DNA of 64,000 bases from Bacillus gobiensis (GTDB taxonomy: Bacteria > Bacillota > Bacilli > Bacillales > Bacillaceae). A model generated the notes under the pieces. The model was not told the origin of the DNA and made no database searches. It saw only the letters and a list, made by a program, of their open reading frames with translations. Below are positions 50,330 to 60,253 of this stretch, in pieces. The DNA is taken from NCBI RefSeq assembly GCF_001278705.1, contig NZ_CP012600.1, forward strand, positions 1,116,190-1,180,189, read 5' to 3'. Each line of letters opens with the position of its first letter. Position 1 is the stretch's first letter. Both the position numbers and the translations under genes were made by a program.

Positions 50330-50818
50330 TCAGACTGCCGCCTTGGCGTCCATAATCAGCGGAAGCTGCGGAGAAAGCTGACCGTCGTGCTTCAAAATTA
50401 TGGCCTGCGGGTCGGCGGATGGGATAAAGCGGAAGGCGTATCGAATCTTCGGCTTTCCTTTTTCCTCCACTTTCAACGGGATGGCCTCAAACAAGAGAGT
50501 GTATAGGCCATCCGGGATTTTGTAATCGAACGTCTTGGACAAAATGCTGCCGATCGTGATCCCTTCTCTACCCACTTCGAACGGCACTGCAATGGCTCTC
50601 ACCGAATCTTCCCCCGAAGATACCCTGTTCTCGATCGACACTTCAATTTCGCTATTCACATCACCCAATGTACCAAATGCAACGCTACCTGGTCTCCAGG
50701 CGAATCCTTGTCTGATGTGACCATCCGTCCAATCCGGGAAAGGATTGTCCAAGTTTTTCCGATAGACGGCAATTTGGGAGTACGATATGAGAAGCTGATG
50801 CACGGGCCATTTTTTCAT
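50330..50818 (-). CDS. nin: Nin-like nuclease inhibitor
   Basis: 162 residues, ATG with AGGAGG 8 nt upstream. Resembles B. subtilis Nin (ComJ), the inhibitor of the DNA-entry nuclease: shared pattern ISYSQIAVYRK, PDWTDGHIRQGFA, AVPFEVGREGITIGSILSK, and DYKIPDGLYTLLFEAIP. Longer than Nin (132) by a C-terminal extension. Second gene of a two-gene unit with the nuclease, 48 bp apart. Base composition is more GC-rich than the flanks. Confidence 0.8.
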   Translation of the reverse strand: MKKWPVHQLLISYSQIAVYRKNLDNPFPDWTDGHIRQGFAWRPGSVAFGTLGDVNSEIEVSIENRVSSGEDSVRAIAVPFEVGREGITIGSILSKTFDYKIPDGLYTLLFEAIPLKVEEKGKPKIRYAFRFIPSADPQAIILKHDGQLSPQLPLIMDAKAAV

Positions 50819-50866
50819 GGATTAAGCCTCCTAATATGAGAAGAAGAGCCCTGTATTACAAGGCCC

Positions 50867-51304
50867 CTAATACGACATAACGAATTTGACACGGGTTCCG
50901 TCCGGATACGATTCTAGTTGGTTTCCGACCCAAGCGCCCGCTCCGCGGTTGTCGGAGGAAGGAACATAGCGGACGCTTGCACCGTATCCGCCTTCTTCGC
51001 ACTTCGCCATCGGCCATTCGTCGCGGTCGTAAACTGATTTCGTAGGAATGCCCGCCAGCGATTGTTCGCGTCGCTCTTCAGCGCCGTCACGTTCGATCGT
51101 GCAGACGGACGGGTGTCCGGCCATGGCGTCGCGGACGTGGTCTCCCGTGTAAGGATACCGATAGAAAGGGAAATTAAGAGTCACGTCATAGCCTGTTGCC
51201 GCTTCTGCCTGCGTCGTATGTACGGCAAACAGACCGACAAGACAGCCAACCAGCGTAGCCACAGTCAAAAAAACAGAGAGTAGTACGGCATTACGTTTTT
51301 TCAC
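50867..51304 (-). CDS. nucA: NucA/NucB-type secreted DNase
   Basis: 145 residues, GTG start with GGAGGG 6 nt upstream. N-terminal hydrophobic signal (about 5-29), then the NucA/NucB core: [31 protein letters not shown], the catalytic YDRDEWPMA with paired Cys ([14 protein letters not shown]), and [13 protein letters not shown]. Homologous to ComI/NucA (DNA uptake) and NucB (biofilm/sporulation DNase). The adjacent inhibitor gene favours the NucA type. LVGC at 18-21 resembles a lipobox, so it may be lipid-anchored. Confidence 0.88.
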   Translation of the reverse strand: MKKRNAVLLSVFLTVATLVGCLVGLFAVHTTQAEAATGYDVTLNFPFYRYPYTGDHVRDAMAGHPSVCTIERDGAEERREQSLAGIPTKSVYDRDEWPMAKCEEGGYGASVRYVPSSDNRGAGAWVGNQLESYPDGTRVKFVMSY

Positions 51305-51329
51305 GTCAATCCCTCCAATTTCGATTTCA

Positions 51330-51349
51330 GGGCAGTTCTTGGACTGCCC
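51330..51349 (-). promoter_or_regulatory. Inverted repeat in the nuclease leader
   Basis: GGGCAGT, 6 nt, ACTGCCC, between promoter and ribosome site; candidate operator or mRNA hairpin. Confidence 0.4.
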
Positions 51350-51434
51350 AAAATAAACTCTACTGGAGGAATGTAAAACAGGTGTCAACATCAAATGAAG
51401 ATTATTTAAACCTTTCCAGGGAATGTAATTTTGG

Positions 51435-51463
51435 TTAATATGTAAGGGCTTTTTTTCTGTCAA
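51435..51463 (-). promoter_or_regulatory. Sigma-A promoter of the nuclease-inhibitor operon
   Basis: On the minus strand TTGACA (51463-51458), 17-bp spacer, TATTAA (51440-51435). No ComK box pair (AAAA-N5-TTTT) is evident. Confidence 0.55.
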
Positions 51464-51710
51464 GGTGCGCAAACGCCATACAATTCACAAGTTCAGAAAG
51501 GGCAGGAGCTGCCATTCAGCCTTATCCAATTTAAAAACAAAATGAATCATTCAATTGGATAAATAAAGAGCGTGTTTTGATAAATCTTTTCAAAACAATT
51601 TGTATAGATAATGGTTGTTGTTGTGTTGATCCTTTCTCTAGCCTAAGCCAACCAAAAAACAGATAGACATGTTACACTCCGGGCATAAAATTATAAACAA
51701 GTTATGGTGC

Positions 51711-52388
51711 TTAAAGTTTGTTATTCTCTATAGTGTTAACGGTTAGTGAATGATCTGTGCCTCTAACTGAAGCGTAAATTATATGTTTTATTTGCTGGTA
51801 TCCATTCGCCGCCAATTCCTTTTTTAACCATTCATCGTTCTTATTAATTAATTTTAAATTTTTCTTTTGAATCTTCCCCTCAATCACAACGGCAATTGGC
51901 AATCCTTTGTATTCAACATTTATATGTAAATCCTTCGGAGTAACGGGCACTAACTCTTTTTTAGGTAATATGCTGATTTCCCCATTAGGTTCCAATATCG
52001 CATATTCAATATCTTGGATATCCGGGTATCCTGACGCTCTTAGATTCGATAATAATTCTGCCAATGAATATTTGTTCTTCCTTAAGTTATTGTATATAAC
52101 CTCGCTATGTTTAATAAGAATTGTCGGATTCCCAATAATAAATTGATTAATCCAATTGTACAAGCTTAGCTTTGAAATAATCAGGTGCACACACGTAACG
52201 ACAATCATACCAATCAGCGCTTGTACAATTCCGTCTATTTTAATTGCTTCAAAAGCTAAATAAGATAAAAAAATGATTGCTCCAAAATCGTAGGGAGTAA
52301 GCTGTGCAAGAGCAGATTTCCCCAAAAATTTCACTGCAAAAATAAATACAACAAAGATAAATATTAAATTGACGACAAAAGAAAACAC
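51711..52388 (-). CDS. YetF/DUF421 membrane protein
   Basis: 225 residues from GTG 52388, chosen because GAGGTG is 6 nt upstream; an ATG at 52457 would add 23 residues with a weak ribosome site. Three N-terminal membrane helices (KFLGKSALAQLTPYDFG between 1 and 2), then the cytoplasmic YetF domain (ELLSNLRASGYPDIQDIEYAILEPNG, ISILPKKE). B. subtilis members (YetF, YrbG, YdfR and others) include spore-membrane proteins. Single gene. Confidence 0.85.
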   Translation of the reverse strand: MFSFVVNLIFIFVVFIFAVKFLGKSALAQLTPYDFGAIIFLSYLAFEAIKIDGIVQALIGMIVVTCVHLIISKLSLYNWINQFIIGNPTILIKHSEVIYNNLRKNKYSLAELLSNLRASGYPDIQDIEYAILEPNGEISILPKKELVPVTPKDLHINVEYKGLPIAVVIEGKIQKKNLKLINKNDEWLKKELAANGYQQIKHIIYASVRGTDHSLTVNTIENNKL

Positions 52389-52630
52389 TTCTAACACCTC
52401 GTTTGACGAAATGACAGATAGGAAATCCATGATGGCAAAGAGTCGACTATCTTTCATTTTCCAAGTTGTTCATATAATTAACTACTAAAAGAATTATATA
52501 CAATTGGGAATTTTTCATGATGGCGAGTTTAGAATGCAAAAAAGATTTTCAAAAATGAAGAATAAATAATATGATGAATGTATGAGGAAGTAATAACAAG
52601 AACTTTTCTGAGAACGGGGGCAGGTTGAGT

Positions 52631-53287
52631 ATGAATACATTAAGCAAGTGGGAAAACAAGGTATGGCTTACATTAGGGGATAGCATTACAGAATTTGACC
52701 AGACCTTTTACAACGGTGTATTTCTTCGCGGGTATCAAACGATCATGAAGGAAACTATGGGGTTTGCAGAATATATCAATCGAGGAGTTTCCGGAAAAAC
52801 GATGACCGCCAATGATGAAGGTTCAACTCATGTAGTAGGAGAGGCACAAAATCTGAATAATATTGATGTCATCACAATTTTTGCTGGAACGAACGATTAT
52901 AAATTAAACAAGCCAATCGGATCATTAGGAGCAATTGGCGATACGGAATTTGATACTTTTACGTTTTACGGCGCTTATCGCTCATTACTTGAAAACCTTC
53001 TAACGAGAAAACCAACTATAAAAATCTATTTATGGACTCCGTTACAAAGGGACAATGCTGGATATGATGTGAATTACATAAATCCAGCAGGCCATAAGCT
53101 GATTGATTATGTAAATGCCATAAAAGCAGTTGGCCAGATGTATGCCGTGCCGGTCCTAGACTTATATTCTGTAAGCGGTATCACAAAGCTGACCTTAAAT
53201 ACATATACTTGGGACGGCCTTCATCCAAACAATAACGGTTATGAGCGTATTGCTGAGATCGCCAAAGGCTTTATGGAAGTGAATTAA
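52631..53287 (+). CDS. SGNH/GDSL hydrolase
   Basis: 218 residues. Block I LTLGDSITEFD (catalytic Ser near residue 18), Gly in RGVSGKT, block III FAGTNDY, block V DGLHPNNNGYE (catalytic Asp/His). No signal peptide, so a cytoplasmic esterase/lipase-like enzyme acting on an unknown acetyl- or acyl-ester. ATG 52631 after GGGGGCAGG. Confidence 0.88.
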   Translation: MNTLSKWENKVWLTLGDSITEFDQTFYNGVFLRGYQTIMKETMGFAEYINRGVSGKTMTANDEGSTHVVGEAQNLNNIDVITIFAGTNDYKLNKPIGSLGAIGDTEFDTFTFYGAYRSLLENLLTRKPTIKIYLWTPLQRDNAGYDVNYINPAGHKLIDYVNAIKAVGQMYAVPVLDLYSVSGITKLTLNTYTWDGLHPNNNGYERIAEIAKGFMEVN

Positions 53288-53413
53288 GTGAATTAAGCTC
53301 ATAAAAAGAGAGAGGTGATAGATTCATTTCATTTAACACGACAGATTCAATTGTTTCTAAATTCATGATGCGCAAAAGGCAACTTAATTGAATTCCTTTA
53401 AGATATTTTAAAT

Positions 53414-53450
53414 AAAGAAAGAAGTGCGAATTTTCTGCACTTCTTTCTTT
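53414..53450. terminator. Bidirectional terminator between the SGNH gene and lexA
   Basis: Perfect 14-bp stem AAAGAAAGAAGTGC / GCACTTCTTTCTTT; A-run and T-run on both sides serve both strands. Confidence 0.88.
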
Positions 53451-53451
53451 A

Positions 53452-54072
53452 TTAATGAATCGTTCTGTATACGCCGATTACTTTCCCTAAAATACTGACA
53501 TTTTGTAAAATGATTGGCTCCATCAGTGAATTTTCAGGCTGCAAGCGAATGTAATTATCTTCCCTGAAAAAACGTTTTACTGTCGCTTCATCATCATCCG
53601 TCATCGCAACTACAATATCCCCGTTGTTTGCAGTGGTTTGCTGCTTAACAATAACGTAATCCTTATCAAGAATTCCGGCTTCAATCATACTTTCACCCAT
53701 AATTTCCAACATAAATACATTTTCATCAGGAGGAACAAGGCGATCTGGCAGCGGGAAATATTCCTCGATATTTTCTACGGCAGTAATTGGGCTTCCAGCA
53801 GTTACCTTACCGATTACTGGTACAGTAACGACCTGGCTCTGAGGGATTTGGACTACCTCGTCCTCCAAAACTTCAATTGCTCTAGGCTTGGTAGGATCAC
53901 GCCTGATCAACCCTTTTGTTTCGAGCCTTGCTAAATGTCCGTGCACAGTGGAACTTGAAGCAAGGCCGACTGCTTCACCGATTTCTCTAACAGAGGGCGG
54001 ATAACCTTTGCGTTTAACCTCTTCTTTTATAAATTGCAATATATCGAGTTGCCTTTTTGAGAGCTTTGACAA
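53452..54072 (-). CDS. lexA: SOS repressor LexA (DinR)
   Basis: 206 residues. N-terminal winged helix ([36 protein letters not shown]), Ala-Gly cleavage site in VTAGSPITA, catalytic Ser in [10 protein letters not shown] and Lys in [11 protein letters not shown] 54072 (MSKLSKRQ) has AGAGGTGA upstream; GTG 54081 is less likely. Divergent from yneA with the shared SOS region between. Confidence 0.97.
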   Translation of the reverse strand: MSKLSKRQLDILQFIKEEVKRKGYPPSVREIGEAVGLASSSTVHGHLARLETKGLIRRDPTKPRAIEVLEDEVVQIPQSQVVTVPVIGKVTAGSPITAVENIEEYFPLPDRLVPPDENVFMLEIMGESMIEAGILDKDYVIVKQQTTANNGDIVVAMTDDDEATVKRFFREDNYIRLQPENSLMEPIILQNVSILGKVIGVYRTIH

Positions 54073-54130
54073 AATATTCACCTCTGTACGTCTATTTTAC
54101 ACAAATTATAGCATGTTTTTCCTTAAAGTA

Positions 54131-54211
54131 CAAACATAGGTTCGAAAAAAACGATTGACAGAAACATTTGTTCCCCCTTATACTGAAAATAATCATACGA
54201 ACACACATTCT
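54131..54211. promoter_or_regulatory. lexA-yneA SOS control region
   Basis: Three LexA-box-like sites: CAAACATAGGTTCG (54131-54144), GAAACATTTGTTCC (54161-54174) and CGAACACACATTCT (54198-54211). The yneA promoter is TTGACA (54155-54160), 18 bp, TATACT (54179-54184), with the middle box filling its spacer. Mirrors the B. subtilis dinR-yneA region. Confidence 0.82.
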
Positions 54212-54229
54212 ATCAAGGGGGAGATCAGC

Positions 54230-54541
54230 GTGAAGAAGGAATCATTTATTTTTTTCTGTCTATTTGCTTTCACTTTATGCGTGTCTATATCTTTTATATC
54301 TTTCTTAGGGAAAAGCAGCAGTGATGAGAATTATGTTAAGATTGAAGTTCAAGAAGGTGACAGTCTTTGGAACTTAGCTGAATTGATGGAGGATAAACAG
54401 TCATTGAGCAAACAAGCTTTTATTGAGTGGGTAACTGAAAGAAACCATTTGACCACGGATTCTATTAAACCAGGTGATATTTTGGTGCTGCCCGTTGAAA
54501 AGGAACATCCGTCCACATATCAGCTCGCTACTGTCGAATGA
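54230..54541 (+). CDS. yneA: SOS cell-division inhibitor YneA
   Basis: 103 residues from GTG 54230 (AAGGGGGAGA upstream). One N-terminal membrane helix (about 4-24), then a LysM domain (VQEGDSLWNLAELM to SIKPGDILVLPV). Delays septation during DNA damage; placed behind LexA boxes. Confidence 0.93.
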   Translation: MKKESFIFFCLFAFTLCVSISFISFLGKSSSDENYVKIEVQEGDSLWNLAELMEDKQSLSKQAFIEWVTERNHLTTDSIKPGDILVLPVEKEHPSTYQLATVE

Positions 54542-54552
54542 CCGGAGGATAA

Positions 54553-55227
<675 letters not shown>

Positions 55228-55242
55228 CCTAAAACCGTTTGG

Positions 55243-55271
55243 TTGAAATTTGCATTCTTATTTAGTAGGAT
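55243..55271 (+). promoter_or_regulatory. Candidate promoter of ynzC
   Basis: TTGAAA (55243-55248), 17 bp, TAGGAT (55266-55271); ynzC could also be read from the yneA promoter. Confidence 0.45.
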
Positions 55272-55301
55272 GTATGAATAAACCACTTGAAGGAGAAGGT
55301 T

Positions 55302-55532
55302 ATGCTTTCCAAAGATAAGATTGCCAGAATAAATGAACTTTCAAATAAGTCAAAGTCAGGACAAATTACAGCTGAAGAGCAGGCTGAACAGAAGAAATTG
55401 CGTGAAGAATATTTAAAAAGCTTCCGTTCTTCTATGAAAAAAACGTTAAAAGGCGTTACAGTTATTGATCCTAACGGACAGGATGTGACTCCTGAGAAAT
55501 TAAAAAACGAGAAGCGAAAGGATCTTCATTAA
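55302..55532 (+). CDS. ynzC: YnzC, DUF896 protein
   Basis: 76 residues; ATG 55302 follows AAGGAGAAGG. Two-helix hairpin fold ([35 protein letters not shown]) with conserved [14 protein letters not shown]. Member of the SOS yneA-yneB-ynzC group; function unknown. Confidence 0.94.
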   Translation: MLSKDKIARINELSNKSKSGQITAEEQAEQKKLREEYLKSFRSSMKKTLKGVTVIDPNGQDVTPEKLKNEKRKDLH

Positions 55533-55624
55533 TCCGACAGTTCTTTATTCATATTTGCTTTTTCGACTGAGTTTTACTCTCTCTTTAAGGAAATAATTCC
55601 TTTTTCTTAAACCACACAAAAAAG

Positions 55625-55653
55625 TTGTGAAAACATTTAGAGAGTTTTATGAT
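55625..55653 (+). promoter_or_regulatory. Sigma-A promoter of tkt
   Basis: TTGTGA (55625-55630), 17 bp, TATGAT (55648-55653). Confidence 0.6.
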
Positions 55654-55693
55654 AAAATAGTGTAGTGAATAAAGCACAAGAAAGGGGATAACT

Positions 55694-57700
55694 ATGTCAA
55701 ATTCAATCGAATCAAAATCTATTGCAACAATTCGGACACTGTCTATAGACGCTGTAGATAAAGCCAACTCTGGCCATCCAGGAATGCCTATGGGAGCTGC
55801 TCCAATGACGTATTCTTTATGGGCCAAGCATTTGAATATTAACCCGGAAAATCCTGAATGGTTTAACAGAGACCGTTTTGTTCTTTCAGCAGGTCACGGT
55901 TCTGCACTTTTGTACAGCATGCTGCATTTAAGCGGTTTCGATTTGACAATTGATGACCTGAAAAGCTTCAGACAATGGGGAAGCAAGACGCCTGGTCATC
56001 CTGAATTCCGCCATACTGCTGGAGTAGATGCAACAACGGGTCCACTTGGACAAGGAATCGGAATGGCAGTCGGAATGGCATTAGCAGAACGTCATTTGGC
56101 AGAGACTTACAACCGTGATCATTTTAATATTGTAGATCACTTTACATATGCCATTTGCGGAGATGGAGACTTGATGGAGGGCATTTCTAATGAAGCGGCG
56201 TCTTTAGCCGGACATTTAAAATTGGGTCGCCTTATCGTCATGTATGATTCCAATGATATTTCTTTGGACGGAGAACTTCATCAATCCTTCTCAGAGGATG
56301 TAAAACAGCGCTTTGAAGCTTTGAATTGGGAAGTACTTTACATCAAAGACGGAAATAATGTTGAAGAAATTTCAGCTGCAATTGAAAAAGCAAAACAAAA
56401 CCAATCACAGCCTACATTGATTGAAATTAAAACAACCATTGGCTTTGGTTCTCCTAACCGCGCAGGAACATCCGGGGTTCACGGAGCTCCGCTTGGTCTT
56501 GATGAAACCAAATTGACAAAAGAAGCCTATAAGTGGACATATGATGAGGATTTTTATGTTCCTTCAGAAGTGTATGACCATTTCCAAACTGAGATTAAGG
56601 AATCTGGGAAGAAAAAAGAAAGCGAATGGAACGCGTTATTTTCTGAATATAAAAAAGAATATCCAGAGCTTGCCGCGCTGCTTGAAGCAGGTATAAAAGG
56701 AGAGCTTCCGGAAGGCTGGGACAAGGATATCCCTGTATACGAGAAAGGTAGCAAGCTTGCAACAAGAGCTTCTTCCGGAGAGGCACTTAACGGTATTGCA
56801 AAGAACCTTCCGTTTTTCTTCGGTGGCTCTGCAGACCTAGCAGGATCCAACAAAACAACAATAAAGAATGCCAAAGATTTTTCAGCTGCTGATTATTCAG
56901 GGAAAAATATTTGGTTCGGTGTTCGTGAATTTGCAATGGGAGCCGCTTTGAATGGAATGGCGCTGCATGGCGGATTACGAGTGTTTGCCGGAACGTTCTT
57001 TGTATTCTCTGACTACTTGCGTCCAGCTATCCGCCTTGCTTCTCTCATGGGATTGCCTGTTACCTATGTGTTTACTCATGATAGTGTAGCAGTCGGCGAA
57101 GATGGACCGACGCATGAGCCGATTGAACAGCTTCCTTCATTACGCGCGATGCCTAATTTGTCAGTTATCCGTCCTGCTGATGCGAATGAAACGGCTGCTG
57201 CTTGGAAGCTTGCTGTTTCATCTGAAACGCATCCTACTGCACTTGTTTTGACAAGGCAAAACCTTGAAACGATTGATCAGTCTGCAGACACTGCGTTTGA
57301 AGGTGTGTCAAAAGGAGCATACGTTGTCTCTGCAAGTAAAAATGAACAGGCAGATGCTTTGCTTCTTGCTACTGGTTCAGAGGTAAACCTTGCATTAGCC
57401 GCACAGGAAGAGCTTGCTAAAGAAAATATCGATGTTTCCGTTGTCAGCATGCCTTCGTGGAATCGGTTTGAAAGCCAATCAGATGAATATAAAGAGTCTG
57501 TACTGCCATCACAGGTTACAAAACGTTTAGCGATTGAAATGGCTTCCCCATTTGGTTGGGAAAGGTACACAGGATCAGAGGGAGATATTCTCGGCATCAA
57601 TCAATTTGGCGCATCTGCTCCTGGTGATACCATTATCAAAGAGTTTGGATTTACAACTTCTAATGTTGTAAACCGAGTTAAAAATCTTTTAAATAAGTAA
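55694..57700 (+). CDS. tkt: Transketolase
   Basis: 668 residues. Thiamine-diphosphate enzyme of the pentose phosphate pathway. TPP/metal motif [14 protein letters not shown]...NDISLDG, catalytic His in [11 protein letters not shown] and GTSGVHG, pyrimidine domain with [12 protein letters not shown] and RPADANE. AAAGGGGATAACT before ATG. Confidence 0.97.
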   Translation: MSNSIESKSIATIRTLSIDAVDKANSGHPGMPMGAAPMTYSLWAKHLNINPENPEWFNRDRFVLSAGHGSALLYSMLHLSGFDLTIDDLKSFRQWGSKTPGHPEFRHTAGVDATTGPLGQGIGMAVGMALAERHLAETYNRDHFNIVDHFTYAICGDGDLMEGISNEAASLAGHLKLGRLIVMYDSNDISLDGELHQSFSEDVKQRFEALNWEVLYIKDGNNVEEISAAIEKAKQNQSQPTLIEIKTTIGFGSPNRAGTSGVHGAPLGLDETKLTKEAYKWTYDEDFYVPSEVYDHFQTEIKESGKKKESEWNALFSEYKKEYPELAALLEAGIKGELPEGWDKDIPVYEKGSKLATRASSGEALNGIAKNLPFFFGGSADLAGSNKTTIKNAKDFSAADYSGKNIWFGVREFAMGAALNGMALHGGLRVFAGTFFVFSDYLRPAIRLASLMGLPVTYVFTHDSVAVGEDGPTHEPIEQLPSLRAMPNLSVIRPADANETAAAWKLAVSSETHPTALVLTRQNLETIDQSADTAFEGVSKGAYVVSASKNEQADALLLATGSEVNLALAAQEELAKENIDVSVVSMPSWNRFESQSDEYKESVLPSQVTKRLAIEMASPFGWERYTGSEGDILGINQFGASAPGDTIIKEFGFTTSNVVNRVKNLLNK

Positions 57701-57706
57701 GTGAGG

Positions 57707-57740
57707 AAAAAGAGAATGAGTTTTCATTCTCTTTTTTTTG
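57707..57740 (+). terminator. Terminator of tkt
   Basis: AAAAAGAGAATGA, loop, TCATTCTCTTTTTTTT. Confidence 0.92.
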
Positions 57741-57748
57741 TTCGACAA
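57741..57748 (-). promoter_or_regulatory. Spo0A box upstream of sirA
   Basis: TTCGACAA, reverse complement of the perfect 0A box TTGTCGAA, about 50 bp before the sirA -10 candidate TATAAT (57801-57806), which lacks a good -35 as expected for a Spo0A-activated promoter. Confidence 0.65.
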
Positions 57749-57851
57749 AAATAGTCTTCTCTCTTGCCACCAAATGACAATCCTTGATTATACTATTTTG
57801 TATAATAGAGCTTAAAATGAAGGGTTACCGGCATGAAAGGAGATGCGGGGA

Positions 57852-58331
57852 ATGGACCGTCACTATTACACTTATTTAATCGAGGATGAATTTGCTTCTC
57901 ACTATTTTGGAAGGGAATCCGTTATGTACCATCTTTTTCGTGACTATCATTGGACAAACCTCACACGGGATGAGTATATACTTGTATCTAAACAAGTGGA
58001 CTATATTACTAAGCCGATACCTATGCTTTCTATGCATCAAAAATTGAATGTTGAATTGAACCAGCTTGATTTCGTCCAAATTAATTCTTTATACAGAGCA
58101 GTAATGCCAAATGGTAGAGGCTGTGCCACATTTATGATGAAGGATCGACATATTGAAGTGCTTGCAAGCGGCGATTATGAAGCGGAAACTATCTTTTTTG
58201 AAATATTGCGAAAGATAAGTCCTTGCTTTTTGGCAATGGATTTTAGAACAAATCGTTATGGATGGCTAAACCCAGTAAAAGAAGAAAATTTGTCTAAAAA
58301 ACAAGAAATCTATGGCGGAAATGTTGTATAA
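57852..58331 (+). CDS. sirA: Sporulation inhibitor of replication SirA
   Basis: 159 residues (B. subtilis SirA 148, YneE). Binds DnaA domain I to block new replication rounds at sporulation onset. Conserved HYYTYLIEDEFASHYFGRE, ATFMMKDR, ASGDYEAETIFFEIL, FLAMDF and RYGWLNPVKE. ATG 57852 after AAAGGAGAT; an in-frame start at 57843 is less well placed. Confidence 0.95.
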   Translation: MDRHYYTYLIEDEFASHYFGRESVMYHLFRDYHWTNLTRDEYILVSKQVDYITKPIPMLSMHQKLNVELNQLDFVQINSLYRAVMPNGRGCATFMMKDRHIEVLASGDYEAETIFFEILRKISPCFLAMDFRTNRYGWLNPVKEENLSKKQEIYGGNVV

Positions 58332-58383
58332 TATCCTTTGGTTTAGTACACTTTAATCGAGACAACATGAAGGAGGAAATATT

Positions 58384-58602
58384 ATGGATTTATGGGTTGT
58401 CATCCTGGTTGGAGTTCTTGCATTGCTTGCTGGAGTTGCACTCGGGTTTTTTATTGCTCGTAAATATATGATGAGTTATCTTAAAAAGAATCCGCCAATT
58501 AATGAGCAAATGCTTCGAATGATGATGATGCAAATGGGCATGAAGCCATCTCAGAAAAAAATTAACCAAATGATGAAAGCTATGAACAACCAAGTGAAAT
58601 AA
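58384..58602 (+). CDS. yneF: YneF membrane protein
   Basis: 72 residues, almost identical in pattern to B. subtilis YneF: one N-terminal membrane helix ([20 protein letters not shown]) then a Met-rich amphipathic tail ([18 protein letters not shown]). AAGGAGGAAATATT ribosome site. Function unknown. Confidence 0.95.
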   Translation: MDLWVVILVGVLALLAGVALGFFIARKYMMSYLKKNPPINEQMLRMMMMQMGMKPSQKKINQMMKAMNNQVK

Positions 58603-58626
58603 ATGGTCTGCATATCAATAATCATT

Positions 58627-58652
58627 AAAAAACCCTTTTTGGGGTTTTTTAT
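58627..58652 (+). terminator. Terminator of yneF
   Basis: AAAAAACCC, TTTTT loop, GGGGTTTTTT; could also serve the minus strand gene ending at 58665. Confidence 0.88.
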
Positions 58653-58664
58653 TTTTGGAGAACT

Positions 58665-58823
58665 TTATCTGTCTGACTGGTGTAGTTTTTGATATTCAAG
58701 AACTAGATAATCTAATTGCTGGCTGTATTCTAATACAGCCGGCGACTTTATTCCATTCGCTTTAACTACATGTAAAAGCTCGTCTCTTTTTTTCTCAATT
58801 TCTGAAAGTAGTTTATTAGTCAA
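58665..58823 (-). CDS. ynzD: Spo0E-like aspartyl-phosphate phosphatase (YnzD)
   Basis: 52 residues, too short for routine gene calling. TTG 58823 with GGAGAGGT 8 nt upstream. Two helices with the Spo0E signature: IEKKRDELL, G..SPAVLEYSQQLDYLVLEYQKL (S-x-x-LD core). Spo0E-type proteins dephosphorylate Spo0A-P and delay sporulation. In B. subtilis ynzD also lies between yneF and ccdA. Confidence 0.85.
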   Translation of the reverse strand: MTNKLLSEIEKKRDELLHVVKANGIKSPAVLEYSQQLDYLVLEYQKLHQSDR

Positions 58824-58924
58824 CGGACGTTACCTCTCCAATTTCGTAATAGTAATCTTTTATTTTCAAAAGTATAGCGACTTTCTTTGCTCGAATAAAG
58901 CGCTTCGGAGAAGATGACAATAAA

Positions 58925-58942
58925 ATGACATGAAATTGTCAT
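58925..58942 (+). promoter_or_regulatory. Inverted repeat upstream of ccdA
   Basis: ATGACA, 6 bp, TGTCAT, followed 14 bp later by TATGAT (58956-58961). Candidate operator; regulator unknown. Confidence 0.4.
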
Positions 58943-58999
58943 GCCATGAAATAATTATGATAGAAGGGTTTCTGGTACACTACATAGAGGGGTGAGGGA

Positions 59000-59710
59000 A
59001 TGGGTTCGAATATTAATTATTTTCTTGCGTTGGGGGCAGGTTTTTTGTCATTTATTTCGCCATGCTGTCTGCCGTTATATCCTGCATTTTTGTCTTATAT
59101 TACGGGAATTAGTACTGGCGATGTCCAAGCAGATAAAACAATGTCCAGCAGAAAAGGGGTACTCCATACGCTTTTTTTCCTAATCGGCTTTTCGATCATT
59201 TTTGTGGCCCTTGGGTATAGCACGTCATTCATAGGCGGCTTTTTCTTCCGTTATCAGGAGTTTATTCGTCAACTGGGGGCAATTTTGATTATCTTTTTCG
59301 GATTGATCACGCTTGGCGTGTTTAAGCCCGAGTTTATGATGAAGGAGCGCCGCTTCCATCTTAAAAACCGGCCAGCCGGAATCATTGGTTCTGTTGTTAT
59401 CGGAATGGCGTTTGCAGCTGGATGGACTCCTTGTACAGGTCCGATTCTAGCAGCAGTGATTTCACTAGCTAGTACAAATCCTGGTTCATCAGTACCTTAT
59501 ATGATGTTATACGTCGCAGGCTTTGCCATTCCATTTTTCGTGTTGTCGTTCTTTATTTCAAAATTACAATGGATAAAAAAACATCAGCTGCTGTTCATGC
59601 GGACAGGCGGCATCGTTATGATTTTCGTAGGAATCCTGCTTTACTTTGATTGGATGACAAAAATCATTATCCTATTATCAGATGTTTTCGGAGGGTTTAC
59701 AGGATTTTAG
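59000..59710 (+). CDS. ccdA: Cytochrome c biogenesis protein CcdA
   Basis: 236 residues, six membrane helices. Carries reducing power across the membrane to thiol-disulfide proteins for cytochrome c maturation and spore cortex synthesis (via StoA/ResA). Redox cysteines in SPCCLPLYP (helix 1) and GWTPCTGP (helix 4). Preceded by GAGGGGTGAGGG. Confidence 0.96.
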   Translation: MGSNINYFLALGAGFLSFISPCCLPLYPAFLSYITGISTGDVQADKTMSSRKGVLHTLFFLIGFSIIFVALGYSTSFIGGFFFRYQEFIRQLGAILIIFFGLITLGVFKPEFMMKERRFHLKNRPAGIIGSVVIGMAFAAGWTPCTGPILAAVISLASTNPGSSVPYMMLYVAGFAIPFFVLSFFISKLQWIKKHQLLFMRTGGIVMIFVGILLYFDWMTKIIILLSDVFGGFTGF

Positions 59711-59804
59711 AAAGTTAAAAAACATTCCTTGGATGATTTCGGTTCTATTTTCCTATATAATTAAGTTAAATTAATTAATTTTTAGGAATCAAGGAGTGGG
59801 ATGA

Positions 59805-60181
59805 GTGACTAAAGTCCTGATTATTGATGATACTAAGTTTATTAGATTAAAGATAAGAGAAATTGTTGAAAAAATAGGGATGGACGTCGTAGGTGAAGCA
59901 TCTGACGGAGAAGAAGGACTTTCTCGATTTATCGAATTAAAACCTGATTTAGTAACCCTTGATATTACGATGCCTGTTAAAAACGGTATCGAAATGTTAA
60001 AGAAATGATAGCGATCAACCCAAAAGCGAATATCATCATGTGTTCAGCAATGGGGCAGCAAAGGCTGGTAGTCGAAGCTATCGAAAATGGAGCGAAAGAT
60101 TATATTGTGAAGCCTTTTGAAGAGTCGAAAGTAATTGAAGCAATTAATCGGTTGATGATGAATGTAAACAAAACCATTTAA
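59805..60181 (+). pseudogene. yneI: Response-regulator-like YneI, frameshifted
   Basis: GTG 59805 after AAGGAGTGGG opens a CheY-type receiver (LIIDDTKFIRLKIREI, phospho-acceptor Asp in LVTLDITMP) that stops at 60006-60008 after GIEMLKK. The rest of the domain continues in another frame: MIAINPKANIIMCSAMGQQ (about 60005 on), then the conserved Lys in IVKPFEE, ending at TAA 60179-60181. A single-base deletion in TTAAAGAAATGA explains it. In B. subtilis yneI lies between ccdA and ccdC. Confidence 0.9.
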
Positions 60182-60204
60182 TCTTACGCTAAATGGTTTT
60201 TTTT
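60170..60204 (+). terminator. Terminator of ccdA-yneI
   Basis: AAAACCATTTA, loop, TAAATGGTTTT, TTTTATT; contains the yneI stop. Confidence 0.9.
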
Positions 60205-60253
60205 ATTGGATTGGAGTATAGTATAGATAGAGTACAAAAAAGGGTGATGTCAA

